A stretch of 64,000 nucleotides of DNA. It comes from Bryobacteraceae bacterium. Its GTDB lineage: Bacteria; Acidobacteriota; Terriglobia; Bryobacterales; Bryobacteraceae. Position 1 is the stretch's first letter. Every line of letters starts with the position of its first letter. A program made the translations under genes and the position numbers. Below the pieces are notes generated by a model. It searched no databases, had not been told where the DNA came from, and worked only from the letters and a program-made list of their open reading frames with translations. Of the stretch, positions 9,774 through 19,166 are shown piece by piece. The DNA lies in the NCBI GenBank assembly GCA_029975915.1, contig JARKOC010000138.1:62001-126000 (forward strand), read 5' to 3'.

Positions 9774-10855
9774 AGCTTCACCATCCTGCCCGATTGCGCC
9801 GACCGCCGGGCGGCATCGAGGATCTCAGTGACGATCAGGTTGTTTTCGAGCGAAGAAAGCCCCGACGGCTTGGCTTGGCCGCGGGCGATGGCGGCCAGGT
9901 AATGGACCACGTCGTCGTCAGGCGCTGCGATCGCCGGCGTCTCGACGGTCTGCTCCGGCTCCTTGCCGATGCGGGTCCGCAGACGAACCGGGTCAAGCGC
10001 AATGGCGTAGCCATTCTCGCCATAGACCTCGATGTCCTTGCGGTTGAAGGGCCAGTTCCAGGACGCCTGGAAAATGGCCTGTGCATCGCCGTAGTCCGCG
10101 ATGATGGTCGCCTCGTCCTCGACATTCGTATAGATGGAAGGCTGGAAACGCCCGGTGACGCACGAGACCGACGCTGGCCGGCGATTATCGAACAGCCATG
10201 TGCAGAGATTGGCGCCATAGCAGCCAAAGTCGAACATGGCGCCGGCGCCGTTGCGCTGCGGGTCGTTCAGCCATTCAAAAAACTCCGGTTGGACGTTGAT
10301 CTTCCTTGGACCCTGGTGGCCGTCGTGGACGACAAACTTGCGGAACGCGCCGAGGCGCTTCTCGTCCTTCGCCAACCTCCAGAGCGCCTGATGGGAACGG
10401 TACCAGGTGGTTTCGTAGTTAACGAAGACTGGAACACCAGCCTTCGCCGCGGCGGCTTGAATGCGGCGGCCATGATCGATGGAGACGGCAAGAGGTTTTT
10501 CCATCATGCAGGGCAACTTGCGGGCCGCGCACGCTTCGACCGCTGGCAGATGAGAGACCGTATCGGTGAAGATGGCCACGGCATCCGGCTTGGTGGCATC
10601 CAGCATCTGCTCGGTTTCGGGATGAAACAGCGACTCACTCAGGGAAAACTGCGACGCGTACCGCCGACGGACTTCGGAGCGCGGCTCGGCGATGCCGGCG
10701 AGTTTCACGTCCTCGCGTCCGGCGATGCGGCGCAGGAAACCGCCCGCGTGTCCGTGGACCAGTCCGATCACTGCCAGACGAAGCGGCGGAGGCGCGGCGC
10801 CCCGGAGAATGGCGGGCGCGCCCGCAACGAGAGAGAAGATGGCCCGGCGTTGCAT
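9770..10855 (-). CDS. Gfo/Idh/MocA family oxidoreductase
   Basis: Protein of 361 residues. After a hydrophobic, probably Tat- or Sec-type leader ([20 protein letters not shown]) comes a Rossmann segment ([15 protein letters not shown]) and the family's MEKPLAV motif with the active-site lysine region. These enzymes carry out NAD(P)-dependent oxidation or reduction of sugars or cyclitols. It is the first gene of the minus-strand cluster with the PQQ dehydrogenase, and its stop overlaps that gene's GTG start. The exported form is common in this bacterial group. Substrate unknown. Confidence 0.9.
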   Translation of the reverse strand: MQRRAIFSLVAGAPAILRGAAPPPLRLAVIGLVHGHAGGFLRRIAGREDVKLAGIAEPRSEVRRRYASQFSLSESLFHPETEQMLDATKPDAVAIFTDTVSHLPAVEACAARKLPCMMEKPLAVSIDHGRRIQAAAAKAGVPVFVNYETTWYRSHQALWRLAKDEKRLGAFRKFVVHDGHQGPRKINVQPEFFEWLNDPQRNGAGAMFDFGCYGANLCTWLFDNRRPASVSCVTGRFQPSIYTNVEDEATIIADYGDAQAIFQASWNWPFNRKDIEVYGENGYAIALDPVRLRTRIGKEPEQTVETPAIAAPDDDVVHYLAAIARGQAKPSGLSSLENNLIVTEILDAARRSAQSGRMVKL

Positions 10856-10894
10856 GTTTCAACAACGATACATCAGCCGGGCTATGATGCTGGC

Positions 10895-11590
10895 ATGAAA
10901 CGAGTGGCCGGTCTGATTCTCCTCTTCGCGGTTCCCGCCTCCGCCCAGCCTTGGCAGAGCCTGTTCGACGGTAAGACTCTCAACGGCTGGCATGTCGAGG
11001 CCAAGGCCGCGGATAAGGCTAAAGGCTTCTGGAAGGCCGTGGACGGAACCATCGCCTGCGATTCGCTAGGCCGCCCGGATCACGACTACGTCTGGCTGAT
11101 CAACGAGCGCGAGTTCGGCGACTTCGAATTGCAACTGAAAGTGATGGGCTTCAAGGAGCCGGCGGGCAATTCCGGCGTCCAGATTCGCAGCCGCTGGGAC
11201 CCGGAGTTGGAGTGGCTCAACGGTCCTCAGGTCGACGTACACCCGCCGGCGCCCTGGCGCACAGGTCTGATCTACGACGAGACGCGTGAGACGCGCCGCT
11301 GGATCTATCCTTCGCTCAGGGACTGGAACATCGCCCCCGAACAGGGGCCGAAGCAATGGAAGTGGAACGTCGAAGGCTGGAACGACATTACGATCACTTG
11401 TACAGGCGGCCACATTAGAACCATCGTGAACGGGTTCACCATCACTGATGCGGATCTCAGTTCGGTCCTGAATGACGAGGCGCACCAGAGGCGCCGCGCG
11501 GGCATGAAGGGCCATATCGCGCTTCAGCTTCACTCGAAGGACCAGTTGAAGATCCGCTACAAGGACATCCGCGTCCGCGAGCTGAGGTAG
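10895..11590 (+). CDS. Secreted DUF1080 (3-keto-disaccharide hydrolase-like) protein
   Basis: Protein of 231 residues from the ATG at 10895. The long open frame upstream is antisense to the Gfo gene and is not coding. A signal peptide (MKRVAGLILLFAVPASAQ) is followed by WQSLFDGKTLNGWH, the hallmark opening of DUF1080, and by a concanavalin-like beta-sandwich with NSGVQIRSRW and GHIALQLHSKDQLKIRYKDIRVREL at the end. DUF1080 proteins have been linked to glycoside or 3-keto-sugar hydrolysis. Start lies 39 bases from the divergent oxidoreductase gene, so the two may share a promoter region. Confidence 0.9.
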   Translation: MKRVAGLILLFAVPASAQPWQSLFDGKTLNGWHVEAKAADKAKGFWKAVDGTIACDSLGRPDHDYVWLINEREFGDFELQLKVMGFKEPAGNSGVQIRSRWDPELEWLNGPQVDVHPPAPWRTGLIYDETRETRRWIYPSLRDWNIAPEQGPKQWKWNVEGWNDITITCTGGHIRTIVNGFTITDADLSSVLNDEAHQRRRAGMKGHIALQLHSKDQLKIRYKDIRVRELR

Positions 11591-11600
11591 GCTAGACGGC

Positions 11601-11900
11601 ATGGCAGAACAATTGTTGATCGTCGCCGCCAGGATGACGGCGAAACCGGGCAAGGAAGACGAATTGCGCAAGACCCTGCTGGGCCTCATTGAGCCCACGC
11701 GCGCCGAAGCCGGCTGTGTGCAATACGATCTGCACGAGGAGCAGGGCAAACCCGGCAGTTTCCTTTTCTTTGAGAAATGGACTTCGAAGCAGGCGCTCGA
11801 CGAGCACCTGGCCACACCGTATTTGAAGGGCCTGTTCACCGTCGCGCCGGAATTGATCGACGGCGAACCGCAGATCGGCTTGTACGACCAGATCGGTTAA
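11601..11900 (+). CDS. Antibiotic biosynthesis monooxygenase (ABM/YgiN-like) domain protein
   Basis: Protein of 99 residues that consists of one ABM domain: LLIVAARMTAKPGKEDELRKTL, EAGCVQYDLHE, FLFFEKWTSKQALDEHL and a final LIDGEPQIGLYDQIG. Members are small dimeric ferredoxin-fold proteins that oxidise quinols or aromatic substrates without cofactors; the specific substrate is unknown. It starts 10 bases after the DUF1080 gene and is probably co-transcribed with it. Its stop overlaps the convergent NadD-like gene by four bases. Confidence 0.88.
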   Translation: MAEQLLIVAARMTAKPGKEDELRKTLLGLIEPTRAEAGCVQYDLHEEQGKPGSFLFFEKWTSKQALDEHLATPYLKGLFTVAPELIDGEPQIGLYDQIG

Positions 11901-12502
11901 CCGGAAGTCCGCCGAACCGATCCCAGCCTCTGCGCAATCCGCTCCGGCACCAGTTCTTCCCAGGCAGCGCCTGCCGCAAGCCTCTCGCGCGCCTCGGTTG
12001 AAGACTGCAACTGGAACCGAGCGCCGAGGTCGAGTTCGATGATGCGCGGTTTGAGCGAATTCTCCACCAGAAGCCGCCCCTTCCTGGGCGCAACCAGCAG
12101 GGTGAACTCCTTCAGTTGCTCCTCGAAGGAGGGAGCGTCACCGTAGTCCCATCCGATGGCGCGTTCAGCGGCGTCTCGTCCGCAGACGATGCTGACCTCA
12201 TCGACGCCCGCCGCGGCCCGGGCCTCGCGGGCCATCTCGACGAACAGCCCGCCATTGGCGATCGCTACCGAGATCCGTTCGTCCGCGCCTGCGAGGAGCT
12301 TCATCCATTCGAGCCGGCGTGCAACCTCGCCTTCAGCCATTTCCTTGTGCGGCATGCGCGCGGCGAGAGTCAACACAACTTCTTCGGCATGATCAAGCGC
12401 AGCCAGCGCCATCGCCTCATGAGCGCGTGTGGGCGGGTTGAACGCGCCTGGAAAGAGGGCCAGGTGCGTCCGCGCCGGTTTGCGCCGCAGGACGAATTCC
12501 AT
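11897..12502 (-). CDS. Nicotinate/nicotinamide-nucleotide adenylyltransferase-like protein
   Basis: Protein of 201 residues if started at the ATG at 12502; an ATG at 12532 would overlap the divergent gene. The nucleotidyltransferase motif GAFNPPTRAH lies close to the N-terminus and a SSTEARERL segment near the C-terminus matches the family's ISSTxIR motif. This supports an enzyme that adenylates a mononucleotide to make NAD or a similar dinucleotide. A MPHKEM segment is also in the expected place. Whether it is the housekeeping NadD or a divergent paralogue cannot be decided from sequence. Divergent to the enolase-superfamily gene with 18 bases between starts. Confidence 0.75.
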   Translation of the reverse strand: MEFVLRRKPARTHLALFPGAFNPPTRAHEAMALAALDHAEEVVLTLAARMPHKEMAEGEVARRLEWMKLLAGADERISVAIANGGLFVEMAREARAAAGVDEVSIVCGRDAAERAIGWDYGDAPSFEEQLKEFTLLVAPRKGRLLVENSLKPRIIELDLGARFQLQSSTEARERLAAGAAWEELVPERIAQRLGSVRRTSG

Positions 12503-12520
12503 GACATCATCGTAAACGGT

Positions 12521-13627
12521 ATGAAGATCCATTCCGTCGAAGCGGTCGCCATTTCGATTCCTCTGCCCACGCCAGTGGCCGATGCGGTCCGCCTGATCAC
12601 CCACCGAGACCATCTGATCGTCACCATCACCTCGGACACCGGGCTCACCGGCACCGGCTTTACGCTTGGTTACGACGGCTCGCTGGCGATGCTTGAACTC
12701 ATCGAGAGGATCTACCTGCCTATTCTCACGGGCGCGAGCGTTTTTGACACGGAGAGGCTATGGGCCGAGATGTACCGCCAGTCGATTCAGGCCGGGCGGC
12801 GGGGCGCGGCGTTGCGGGCGATCTCGGCCATCGATATCGCGTTGTGGGACTTGAAGGGCAAGGCGGTGAACATGCCGGTGATGCACCTGCTGGGCGTGCA
12901 TTCCGAGCGGCTGCGCTGCTACGCCACCGGCGGCTACTATCGCGAGGGCCAAACGGTGGACGATCTGGTGAAGGAGGCGGGGAAAGTTTTCGAGAAGGGA
13001 TTCACGGCTATCAAGCTGAAGGTGGGCAAACTGAGCGCCGCGGAAGATGCCGCACGGGTCGGAGCGGTGAGGCGCGCGTATGGCGACTCGGTGGATATTC
13101 TGCTGGACGCCAACGGCGGGTGGAAGTCGTCGGCCGAAGCAGTGGCGGCGATGAGGCGGCTGGAGGAGTACCAGCCGTACTGGATCGAGGAACCGGTGCG
13201 GGCTGACAATCTCTCGGCCATGCGGCGCATTGCGGATGCTCTGGACACGCCTGTGGCGACGGGTGAACTCGAGGCCACGCGGTGGGCGTTTGCCGAGTTG
13301 ATGGAGACGGGCGCGGCGGACATCGTGCAGCCGGACGCGACGGTTTGCGGCGGCGTCTCGGAATGGCTCAAGATCGCCCACCATGCGGCAGCGCTGGATA
13401 TCCCGGTGGCGCCGCATTACAACTGGGACTTCCACACCCAGCTTTGCGCATCGATACCAAACTGCGTTTTCATCGAATATTTCATCGCGGAATCGGGCGT
13501 GAAGATGTTCGACAGCGTTCTGGCCGAGCCCATGAAACCGGTGAACGGCTACATTGAACCGCGCACGGCTCCGGGTTTCGGCATCGAGTTGGTCGCGGCG
13601 GAGATTGAGAAGTACAGGATTGCGTAA
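12521..13627 (+). CDS. Mandelate racemase/muconate lactonizing enzyme family protein
   Basis: Protein of 368 residues from the ATG at 12521 (MKIHSVEAVAISIPL, the usual capping-domain start). Enolase-superfamily motifs are visible in order: AIKLKVGK with the paired lysines, the metal ligands ILLDANGGW, YWIEEPV and ATGELEATRW, and the basic histidine region APHYNWDFHTQL. Such enzymes abstract a proton alpha to a carboxylate, for example in sugar-acid dehydration or racemisation. The combination of KxK and a barrel-7 His resembles acid-sugar dehydratases. Substrate not assignable. Confidence 0.9.
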   Translation: MKIHSVEAVAISIPLPTPVADAVRLITHRDHLIVTITSDTGLTGTGFTLGYDGSLAMLELIERIYLPILTGASVFDTERLWAEMYRQSIQAGRRGAALRAISAIDIALWDLKGKAVNMPVMHLLGVHSERLRCYATGGYYREGQTVDDLVKEAGKVFEKGFTAIKLKVGKLSAAEDAARVGAVRRAYGDSVDILLDANGGWKSSAEAVAAMRRLEEYQPYWIEEPVRADNLSAMRRIADALDTPVATGELEATRWAFAELMETGAADIVQPDATVCGGVSEWLKIAHHAAALDIPVAPHYNWDFHTQLCASIPNCVFIEYFIAESGVKMFDSVLAEPMKPVNGYIEPRTAPGFGIELVAAEIEKYRIA

Positions 13628-13674
13628 CTACAACGCCACGGCGGACATCGTTACAGTAGAAACAGAAACCCGCT

Positions 13675-14433
13675 ATGTTCACCTGGATTTGTCCGCAGTG
13701 TGGGAGAGAAGTCCCTCCGAGCTACGCTGAGTGCCCGCAGTGCGCGGAGAACCGCGCCAAGGCTGCCGCGCCACCCGCGCCGCGGCAGCAGCCGGTTCCG
13801 CAGCCATCGGCCACGCCCGTTCAGCCAGCGCAGCCGCCCAATGCGCATCCGCAAGCGCCTCCGCCAACGCCTTTGATGGAAGCTCCATCGAACTGGGCTC
13901 CGCCACAGCAACCCTATCCTCAGCCTCCGCAACAGCAGGAGGTCTACTATATCGGCAATAACAACAGCAAGAAGCGGATGCCTCCGTGGCTGGGCGCCTT
14001 ACTGGCCATTGCGGTGCTGGGTGGCGGGTTCTTCGCGTTGTACAAATATGTTGGCAGCCGCAATGGCACGGCCGCCTTGCCGGCGGCGCAAACGCCGGGT
14101 GACGCAGCCATTGCCGGCCATCCGTTCCTCAAGCACATCGAGGTTGCCGCGTTGCGCTTGATCGAATCCGGCAACAAGACGATGCTCCGCTTCAGCGTCG
14201 TCAACCATTCGGCCGCCGATCTGCCGGGCGTCGGTCTGCGTGTCACGCTGACTACAACCGCCGCTACGCCCGAGGAGCCGCCGCTGGCCGTCTTCGACGC
14301 CAAGGTGGGCGATCTTCCGGCGTATGCGACCAAGGACCTCGAACTGGAAATCAAGACCGGAAAGCGTGTTTACGAACTTCCAGACTGGCAGTTCCTGAAG
14401 ACCACATTCGAGATCACCGCGCCGGCGAAGTAG
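13675..14433 (+). CDS. Zinc-ribbon protein with Pro/Gln-rich linker and one membrane helix
   Basis: Protein of 252 residues. A zinc ribbon occupies the N-terminus (C6xxC9 and C20xxC23, in CPQCG and CPQCA). Residues about 30-95 are a low-complexity linker rich in proline, alanine and glutamine. A hydrophobic helix follows at about 104-122, then a mostly beta C-terminal domain (LRFSVVNHSAADLPGVGLRVTL) that resembles immunoglobulin-like domains of unknown function. The layout suggests a membrane-anchored protein with a cytoplasmic ribbon and an outer domain. No function can be named. The 3' end overlaps the convergent gene by 20 bases. Confidence 0.8.
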   Translation: MFTWICPQCGREVPPSYAECPQCAENRAKAAAPPAPRQQPVPQPSATPVQPAQPPNAHPQAPPPTPLMEAPSNWAPPQQPYPQPPQQQEVYYIGNNNSKKRMPPWLGALLAIAVLGGGFFALYKYVGSRNGTAALPAAQTPGDAAIAGHPFLKHIEVAALRLIESGNKTMLRFSVVNHSAADLPGVGLRVTLTTTAATPEEPPLAVFDAKVGDLPAYATKDLELEIKTGKRVYELPDWQFLKTTFEITAPAK

Positions 14434-15643
14434 GCCGGCAAACAGGCGGCTGAGCGCCAACCGCCAGCGCCGCGTGGCGTATCGCGCTGTCGCAGGGTGC
14501 GAGTTTCAGAGCAAATTCGACGCTTCTCACCGCTTCTTGCCGGCGCCCGGCGCGCTGGTAGGCGAGGCCAAGCGCTGAGTGGGCTTGAGCGCGATCCGGC
14601 CACGTCGCGGTGGTATCTTCGAGGAGTTCGACCGCCTGGATGGGCGCTAACCGCTTGGCCAACTCCAGCCGTGGCCGGAGTTCGTTTGGCGAGAAACGCG
14701 CAGACTCCATCCACACGGCCGCCTCGTCGCGCCACATCGCGACCTGCGACACAGTGATGACAAGGAAAAGCAGCCCTACCAGCGCCAGCACCGCACGGTG
14801 GGCGCCTTGCAGCAATAGACCCGCAAGGGCGGCGCAGGCAAGCAGCGGCAGATAGAAACGGCGTCCGGAAGCCAGATCCTGGCCGGCGACGAAAGTGAAT
14901 TCCGGCAGCGCAAAGAGCAGCGCGGCCAACAGCCAGAAACCCTCCCTGACGTCCTTGATGCCCCGGACCGCGAGCAAGGCGACAACGGCGATCACACCCC
15001 AGGCCATGGCTGCCGCCAAAGGGGCGGCATGTACGCCCGGCACTGGCGCAAGACCAATGGGGACCATGAAGACCCAGAGCGCCCGCAACAGCGCCACGCC
15101 CTGATAGGCGAAGTAGTCGAAGTCGAACTGGCCTTTCAGAGCAAGGAGGATCGCTGGAAACGCGAACATGACGCCCAGCGGCGGGAGCGTCTCGCGGCGG
15201 CGTCTGCTGCCCCATTCCAGACACGCCAGGACCGGCGCCAATCCGGCGGCGCAGGGGTGGATCAGTCCGGCCAGCGCGCCAGCTGTGGCGGACGGCCAAA
15301 GCCGCCCGTCAAGCCAAAGCCGCCAAGCCGCCAAGCCGGCGAGTGACGCCGTGAGAGGCGCCAGTCCCTCTGTAGCCACGAGCGGCTCGACCTGGGCTGG
15401 ATGCAAGGCGAAGAGCGCCACGCCGATCCGAACGGCCCTGGCTGGGGCGAGCCTTGCCATCACGTCCCAAGCCAGCCCAATACAGAACAGGTGCAGCGCA
15501 ATCGCAGCCAGGTGATGGAGCCAGGATGGAGACAGATTCCAGGCGAGGGCGGACGCCCAATCGTAGAACGGCGCGGCGATCAGTGGCGAGAGAACCACCA
15601 CCGCCGATGAAAGCAGGAGGATCCTTGGGGCGGATGCTACCAT
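14414..15643 (-). CDS. Polytopic membrane protein with C-terminal TPR-like repeats
   Basis: Protein of 409 residues with about nine to ten hydrophobic segments across residues 5-310 and a soluble tail. The tail contains TPR-like helices (AQAHSALGLAYQRAGRRQEAVRSVEFALKLAP). This resembles the bacterial relatives of TMTC/PMT-type glycosyltransferase-like proteins, which have membrane domains followed by TPRs. The conserved acidic catalytic loop was not clearly recognised, so enzyme activity is uncertain. It reads toward the zinc-ribbon gene and diverges from nth with 39 bases between starts. Confidence 0.75.
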   Translation of the reverse strand: MVASAPRILLLSSAVVVLSPLIAAPFYDWASALAWNLSPSWLHHLAAIALHLFCIGLAWDVMARLAPARAVRIGVALFALHPAQVEPLVATEGLAPLTASLAGLAAWRLWLDGRLWPSATAGALAGLIHPCAAGLAPVLACLEWGSRRRRETLPPLGVMFAFPAILLALKGQFDFDYFAYQGVALLRALWVFMVPIGLAPVPGVHAAPLAAAMAWGVIAVVALLAVRGIKDVREGFWLLAALLFALPEFTFVAGQDLASGRRFYLPLLACAALAGLLLQGAHRAVLALVGLLFLVITVSQVAMWRDEAAVWMESARFSPNELRPRLELAKRLAPIQAVELLEDTTATWPDRAQAHSALGLAYQRAGRRQEAVRSVEFALKLAPCDSAIRHAALAVGAQPPVCRPTSPAR

Positions 15644-15682
15644 GTCAACGTAATCGCGGCTGAGCCGCGCTGTTCCAACGCC

Positions 15683-16354
15683 ATGACCAAGCCTAAACGC
15701 CCGCGTACCGCCGCCGAGCGGCAGGCGCGGTTGACTGCCATTCTGGACGCGCTCGAATCACGATATCCCGGCGCGACATGCGCGCTGCACCACCACGACG
15801 CCTGGCAGTTGCTGGTGGCGACGATCCTGTCGGCACAATGCACGGACCAACGCGTGAACAAGGTGACGCCGGGCTTGTTTCGCAAGTACCCCACGATTGC
15901 CGATTTCGCCGCAGCCAGCCAGGAAGAACTCGCCAAGGATATCCACTCCACCGGTTTCTTTAACAACAAGGCCAAGAGTATCATCGGCGCCGCCCGCGCG
16001 ATTCAGGAGCGCTTCGGCGGCAAGATCCCGCTGGAGATCGATGACCTGCTCACTGTGCCCGGCTGCGCGAGGAAAACCGCGAATGTGGTTCTCGGAACGG
16101 CATTCGGCATCGCGTCCGGCGTCGTGGTCGATACTCATGTCGCCCGCATCAGCGCCCGGCTCGACCTGACGAAGCAGACCGATCCCGTGAAGATCGAGCG
16201 CGACCTGGTGAAGATCCTGCCGCAAGATCGCTGGATCCGCTTCTCGCATGAGATCATTCTGTTCGGACGGGAGATCTGCACGGCGCGCCAGCCGAAGTGC
16301 TTCGAATGCCCGATTGAGAACCTCTGTTACGCGCCGGATAAGACTCCCTTCTGA
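15683..16354 (+). CDS. nth: Endonuclease III (DNA glycosylase/AP lyase)
   Basis: Protein of 223 residues, the usual length. It removes oxidised pyrimidines in base excision repair. The helix-hairpin-helix LTVPGCARKTANVVL carries the catalytic lysine K131, and the catalytic aspartate is D150 in VVVDTHVARI. The C-terminal iron-sulphur cluster cysteines C199, C206, C209 and C215 have the standard C-x6-C-x2-C-x5-C spacing. LLVATILSAQCTDQRVN near residue 43 is the other family signature. A lipoprotein gene starts two bases after its stop. Confidence 0.97.
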   Translation: MTKPKRPRTAAERQARLTAILDALESRYPGATCALHHHDAWQLLVATILSAQCTDQRVNKVTPGLFRKYPTIADFAAASQEELAKDIHSTGFFNNKAKSIIGAARAIQERFGGKIPLEIDDLLTVPGCARKTANVVLGTAFGIASGVVVDTHVARISARLDLTKQTDPVKIERDLVKILPQDRWIRFSHEIILFGREICTARQPKCFECPIENLCYAPDKTPF

Positions 16355-16356
16355 TC

Positions 16357-16881
16357 ATGCGAACCGCCGTCTTCGCCGTCTTATTCCTGCTCCTGCCGGG
16401 ATGTTCGCGCCAGCCGGATTTTTACTCGCCCTCAGCCGGACGGCCTGCGGTAAGGGCGCCAGGTCCCGGCGAATTGAGCCACTTTACGGTGATGAACGGG
16501 CCAGGCGCGGCGAATCACATCGTCTCCGGGGTCCTCCCAGGCGATGAAGCGCCCTGGCGTTGGTGCGAACGACGGGCCGAGTTGCGCTTTCAACTCCCGG
16601 ACACGCGAGCCCTGCGATTCCGGACCGAGATCGCTGTCAGCGAAATGACCTTCCAGCAGACCGGGCCGGTGCGCATCGAGGTGGCAATCGGCGGCAAGCG
16701 TCTTGACACCATCGTGTATGACAAGCCGGAAAGCCGTACGACTGAGTTCGAGGTCCCGGCCGGGATGGTGACGGCGGGAAGGGCGGTGACGGTGACCTTA
16801 ACGGCGGACAAAGAGTGGGTGGAGCCGGGCACTGGCGCGAGGCGCGCGTTCATCGTGACGTCGGCAGGGTTTGTGCAATAG
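16357..16881 (+). CDS. Small lipoprotein of unknown function
   Basis: Protein of 174 residues with a lipoprotein signal peptide ending in the lipobox LPGC (MRTAVFAVLFLLLPGCSRQ). The mature part is mostly beta and resembles the jelly-roll/carbohydrate-binding style of the C-terminal domain in the next gene (RIEVAIGGKRLDTIVYDKPESRTTEFEVP). It begins two bases after nth and ends eight bases before the large glycosyltransferase-like gene, so the three are probably co-transcribed; a functional link is more likely with the latter. No catalytic motif seen. Confidence 0.8.
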   Translation: MRTAVFAVLFLLLPGCSRQPDFYSPSAGRPAVRAPGPGELSHFTVMNGPGAANHIVSGVLPGDEAPWRWCERRAELRFQLPDTRALRFRTEIAVSEMTFQQTGPVRIEVAIGGKRLDTIVYDKPESRTTEFEVPAGMVTAGRAVTVTLTADKEWVEPGTGARRAFIVTSAGFVQ

Positions 16882-16889
16882 GGATTGTC

Positions 16890-19166
16890 ATGTTGAAAGT
16901 GGTCTCCATCTTGTTCGGTGCGCTGCTTACCACCGCGACGGCATGGGCGCTGGGCCGGTTGTTGTTGTCCCGCATCCGGCTGAAGCTCTACCGCGAGGAG
17001 GAGCACCTGGTCGCCTTCGCAACCGGTTCGGTCCTGCTCGGACTCGCTATTTTCGTCCTAGGCATGGCCCGCGCCTACTATGACGTCTCGTTCTATGTCA
17101 TCGGCGCGGCCTCCCTGTTCGCCGCTCGGCGGATTGGAACTCTGCGGTCGACCGGCGAACCGCTTCCACCTCTGGAGAGGCGCTGGAAGATCATCTTCCT
17201 AACCATCTACATCCCTTTCGCGATTTATGCCGTCACCTGGGCCCTGGCGCCCGAATTCAGCCCCGACGGCGCCACCTACCACCTCGGCGTGATGAGCCGT
17301 TACTACCGCGAACACGCCATGGTTCCCACGCCCACGCACATGTACGGGATGCTTTCCCAAGGAATCGATCTGCTGTTCCTCTTTGCATTCAGCATTGGCC
17401 GCCACTCGGCCGCCGCGCTCACGCACTGCATCTTCCTGCTCGCATTGCCGCTGATGATCGTGGCGTTTGGCCGGAGGTCGGGCATTCAAGGGCCGCCGGT
17501 CGTTGCCGCGCTGCTGGTCTTCGCCGCGCCGGTGGTGGCCATCGACGGCGCATCGGCTTATAACGATGTCGCCGTGGCGTACATCCTGTTCGCCATCTTT
17601 TATGTTGCCGAATCGCAGCGCGAACAGCCAACTGAGCACTCGGCAATTATCCTCGGCATCCTCTGCGGCGGCGCCTATGCGGCTAAATACACGGCCTTCG
17701 TGGCCTTCCCGATGGCCGCCATTCTGTTCTTCCTTGCGTTGCGCCGCGCCAAGCTCCCAGTGCTGAAGCCGCTGGCCCTCATGGCTGCCGCGGCGGCGGT
17801 CTTCATCGTGCCCTGGATGGTCCGCAACTGGATTTGGTATTCGAATCCGGTGGCCCCGCTATTCAACACGTGGTTTGCCAACCCGTTTGTCAACGTCAGT
17901 TTTGAACAGGACTACACCAAGTGGATGCGGCTCTATCCGGGTGTGGACCGGTATGCGGATCTGCCCTGGCTGGCGACGGTGATGGGCGGACCGGTGGGCG
18001 GTGTGATCGGGCCGGTCTTCCTGTTGGCTCCGCTTGCACTGTTCGCCTTGCGGGTTCCGCTCGGACGCAGAATCCTCCTCGCGGCCCTGTTCTTCCTCCT
18101 GCCTTACCCGATGAACACCGGGACACGGTTCCTCATCCCCGCTCTGCCCTTCGTCGCCCTGGCGATGGCTCTGGCCGTCCCGTCGCACATCGCGCGCTAT
18201 GCGCTGCCCGCCCTTGCGGCGGCACATGCTGTGTTTTCTTTGCCTCCTATCATCGCCCGGTCGCCATCGGCCCTGTCCTGGCACATTCCAGACCTGCCGT
18301 GGCGCGCGGCGCTGCGGATCGAATCTCCGGAGGCGTATCTGAACCGCGTCTCGCCCGAATGGCGAATCGCGAACATGATTGAGCGTGCCACGCCCAAGGA
18401 TGCCGTCGTTCTGGCCCTGACCCAGGTGGCCGAAGCCTACACCACCCGGCCCATCTGGGTGAGCTACCAAAGCGCCGAGGGCGAACGTCTCAATGACCGC
18501 CTGTTCGTCGCCATCGACCCCAACTTCCAACCCGTGCGCCGCCTCCAGTTCAGTTTTCCGAGGCAGGAGGTCTCGGCAGTTCGTTTGGTTCAGACCTCGG
18601 CTGAGGATTCGCGAGACATTTGGGCCATCACGGAACTGCGCCTTTTCGACGGGGATCGGGAACTTCCCGCCACGCCGTCGTGGAAACTGCGCGGATCGGC
18701 GGCGCCCTGGGACCTGCCCCTGGCCTTCGACGGCAACCCTGTCACCCGGTGGCGCGCCTGGCGCTGGCTGACGCCCGGAATGTGGATTTCGGTCGAGCTT
18801 CCCAAGGCGGCCAGTCTCACGGCCGTGGCATTGGATACCTCTTCTGACCACTATGCCGTGAAGTTCCGCCTGGAGGCCCTGACGCCGGCCGGCTGGAAAC
18901 CGCTGGGCAGCGAACCCCAAGCGAGCGGACTCGCGCCGCCGCTTGGCCTGCGTTCGATGGCGACCCGGGAACTACTGCGGGCGGGTGTGAATCACCTGGC
19001 CGTGCCCGACAGCCACCCTTACTCGAAGGACTTCATCGAGAAGACCGATCTGTGGTGCATCTCCGAGGCCGGTTCCGAAAGCGGCATGAGGCTCTATAGA
19101 CTGGAGAGAGCATGTCCCAACTCTTCCTCGGCGTCGACGGAGGCCAGTCCTCCACAACTGCCCTGA
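16890..19166 (+). CDS. Polytopic glycosyltransferase-like membrane protein with C-terminal F5/8C-like domain
   Basis: Protein of 758 residues from the ATG at 16890. About twelve hydrophobic helices fill residues 1-480. An early loop FSPDGATYHLGVMSRYYREH resembles the acidic catalytic loop of family 39/GT-C-type transferases, which use polyprenyl-linked sugars. After a soluble stretch, residues about 590-690 look like a discoidin (F5/8 type C) sugar-binding fold (VRLVQTSAED...ITELRLFDG...WDLPLAFDGNPVTRWRAW). Inferred role: cell-envelope glycan or protein glycosylation. The 3' end overlaps the next gene by 55 bases, an unusually long overlap. Confidence 0.8.
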   Translation: MLKVVSILFGALLTTATAWALGRLLLSRIRLKLYREEEHLVAFATGSVLLGLAIFVLGMARAYYDVSFYVIGAASLFAARRIGTLRSTGEPLPPLERRWKIIFLTIYIPFAIYAVTWALAPEFSPDGATYHLGVMSRYYREHAMVPTPTHMYGMLSQGIDLLFLFAFSIGRHSAAALTHCIFLLALPLMIVAFGRRSGIQGPPVVAALLVFAAPVVAIDGASAYNDVAVAYILFAIFYVAESQREQPTEHSAIILGILCGGAYAAKYTAFVAFPMAAILFFLALRRAKLPVLKPLALMAAAAAVFIVPWMVRNWIWYSNPVAPLFNTWFANPFVNVSFEQDYTKWMRLYPGVDRYADLPWLATVMGGPVGGVIGPVFLLAPLALFALRVPLGRRILLAALFFLLPYPMNTGTRFLIPALPFVALAMALAVPSHIARYALPALAAAHAVFSLPPIIARSPSALSWHIPDLPWRAALRIESPEAYLNRVSPEWRIANMIERATPKDAVVLALTQVAEAYTTRPIWVSYQSAEGERLNDRLFVAIDPNFQPVRRLQFSFPRQEVSAVRLVQTSAEDSRDIWAITELRLFDGDRELPATPSWKLRGSAAPWDLPLAFDGNPVTRWRAWRWLTPGMWISVELPKAASLTAVALDTSSDHYAVKFRLEALTPAGWKPLGSEPQASGLAPPLGLRSMATRELLRAGVNHLAVPDSHPYSKDFIEKTDLWCISEAGSESGMRLYRLERACPNSSSASTEASPPQLP

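Noticed and set aside
9794..10894. Upstream extension of the DUF1080 frame to 598 codons
   Set aside because: The extension is antisense to the Gfo/Idh/MocA gene, and the signal peptide starts precisely at the ATG at 10895.
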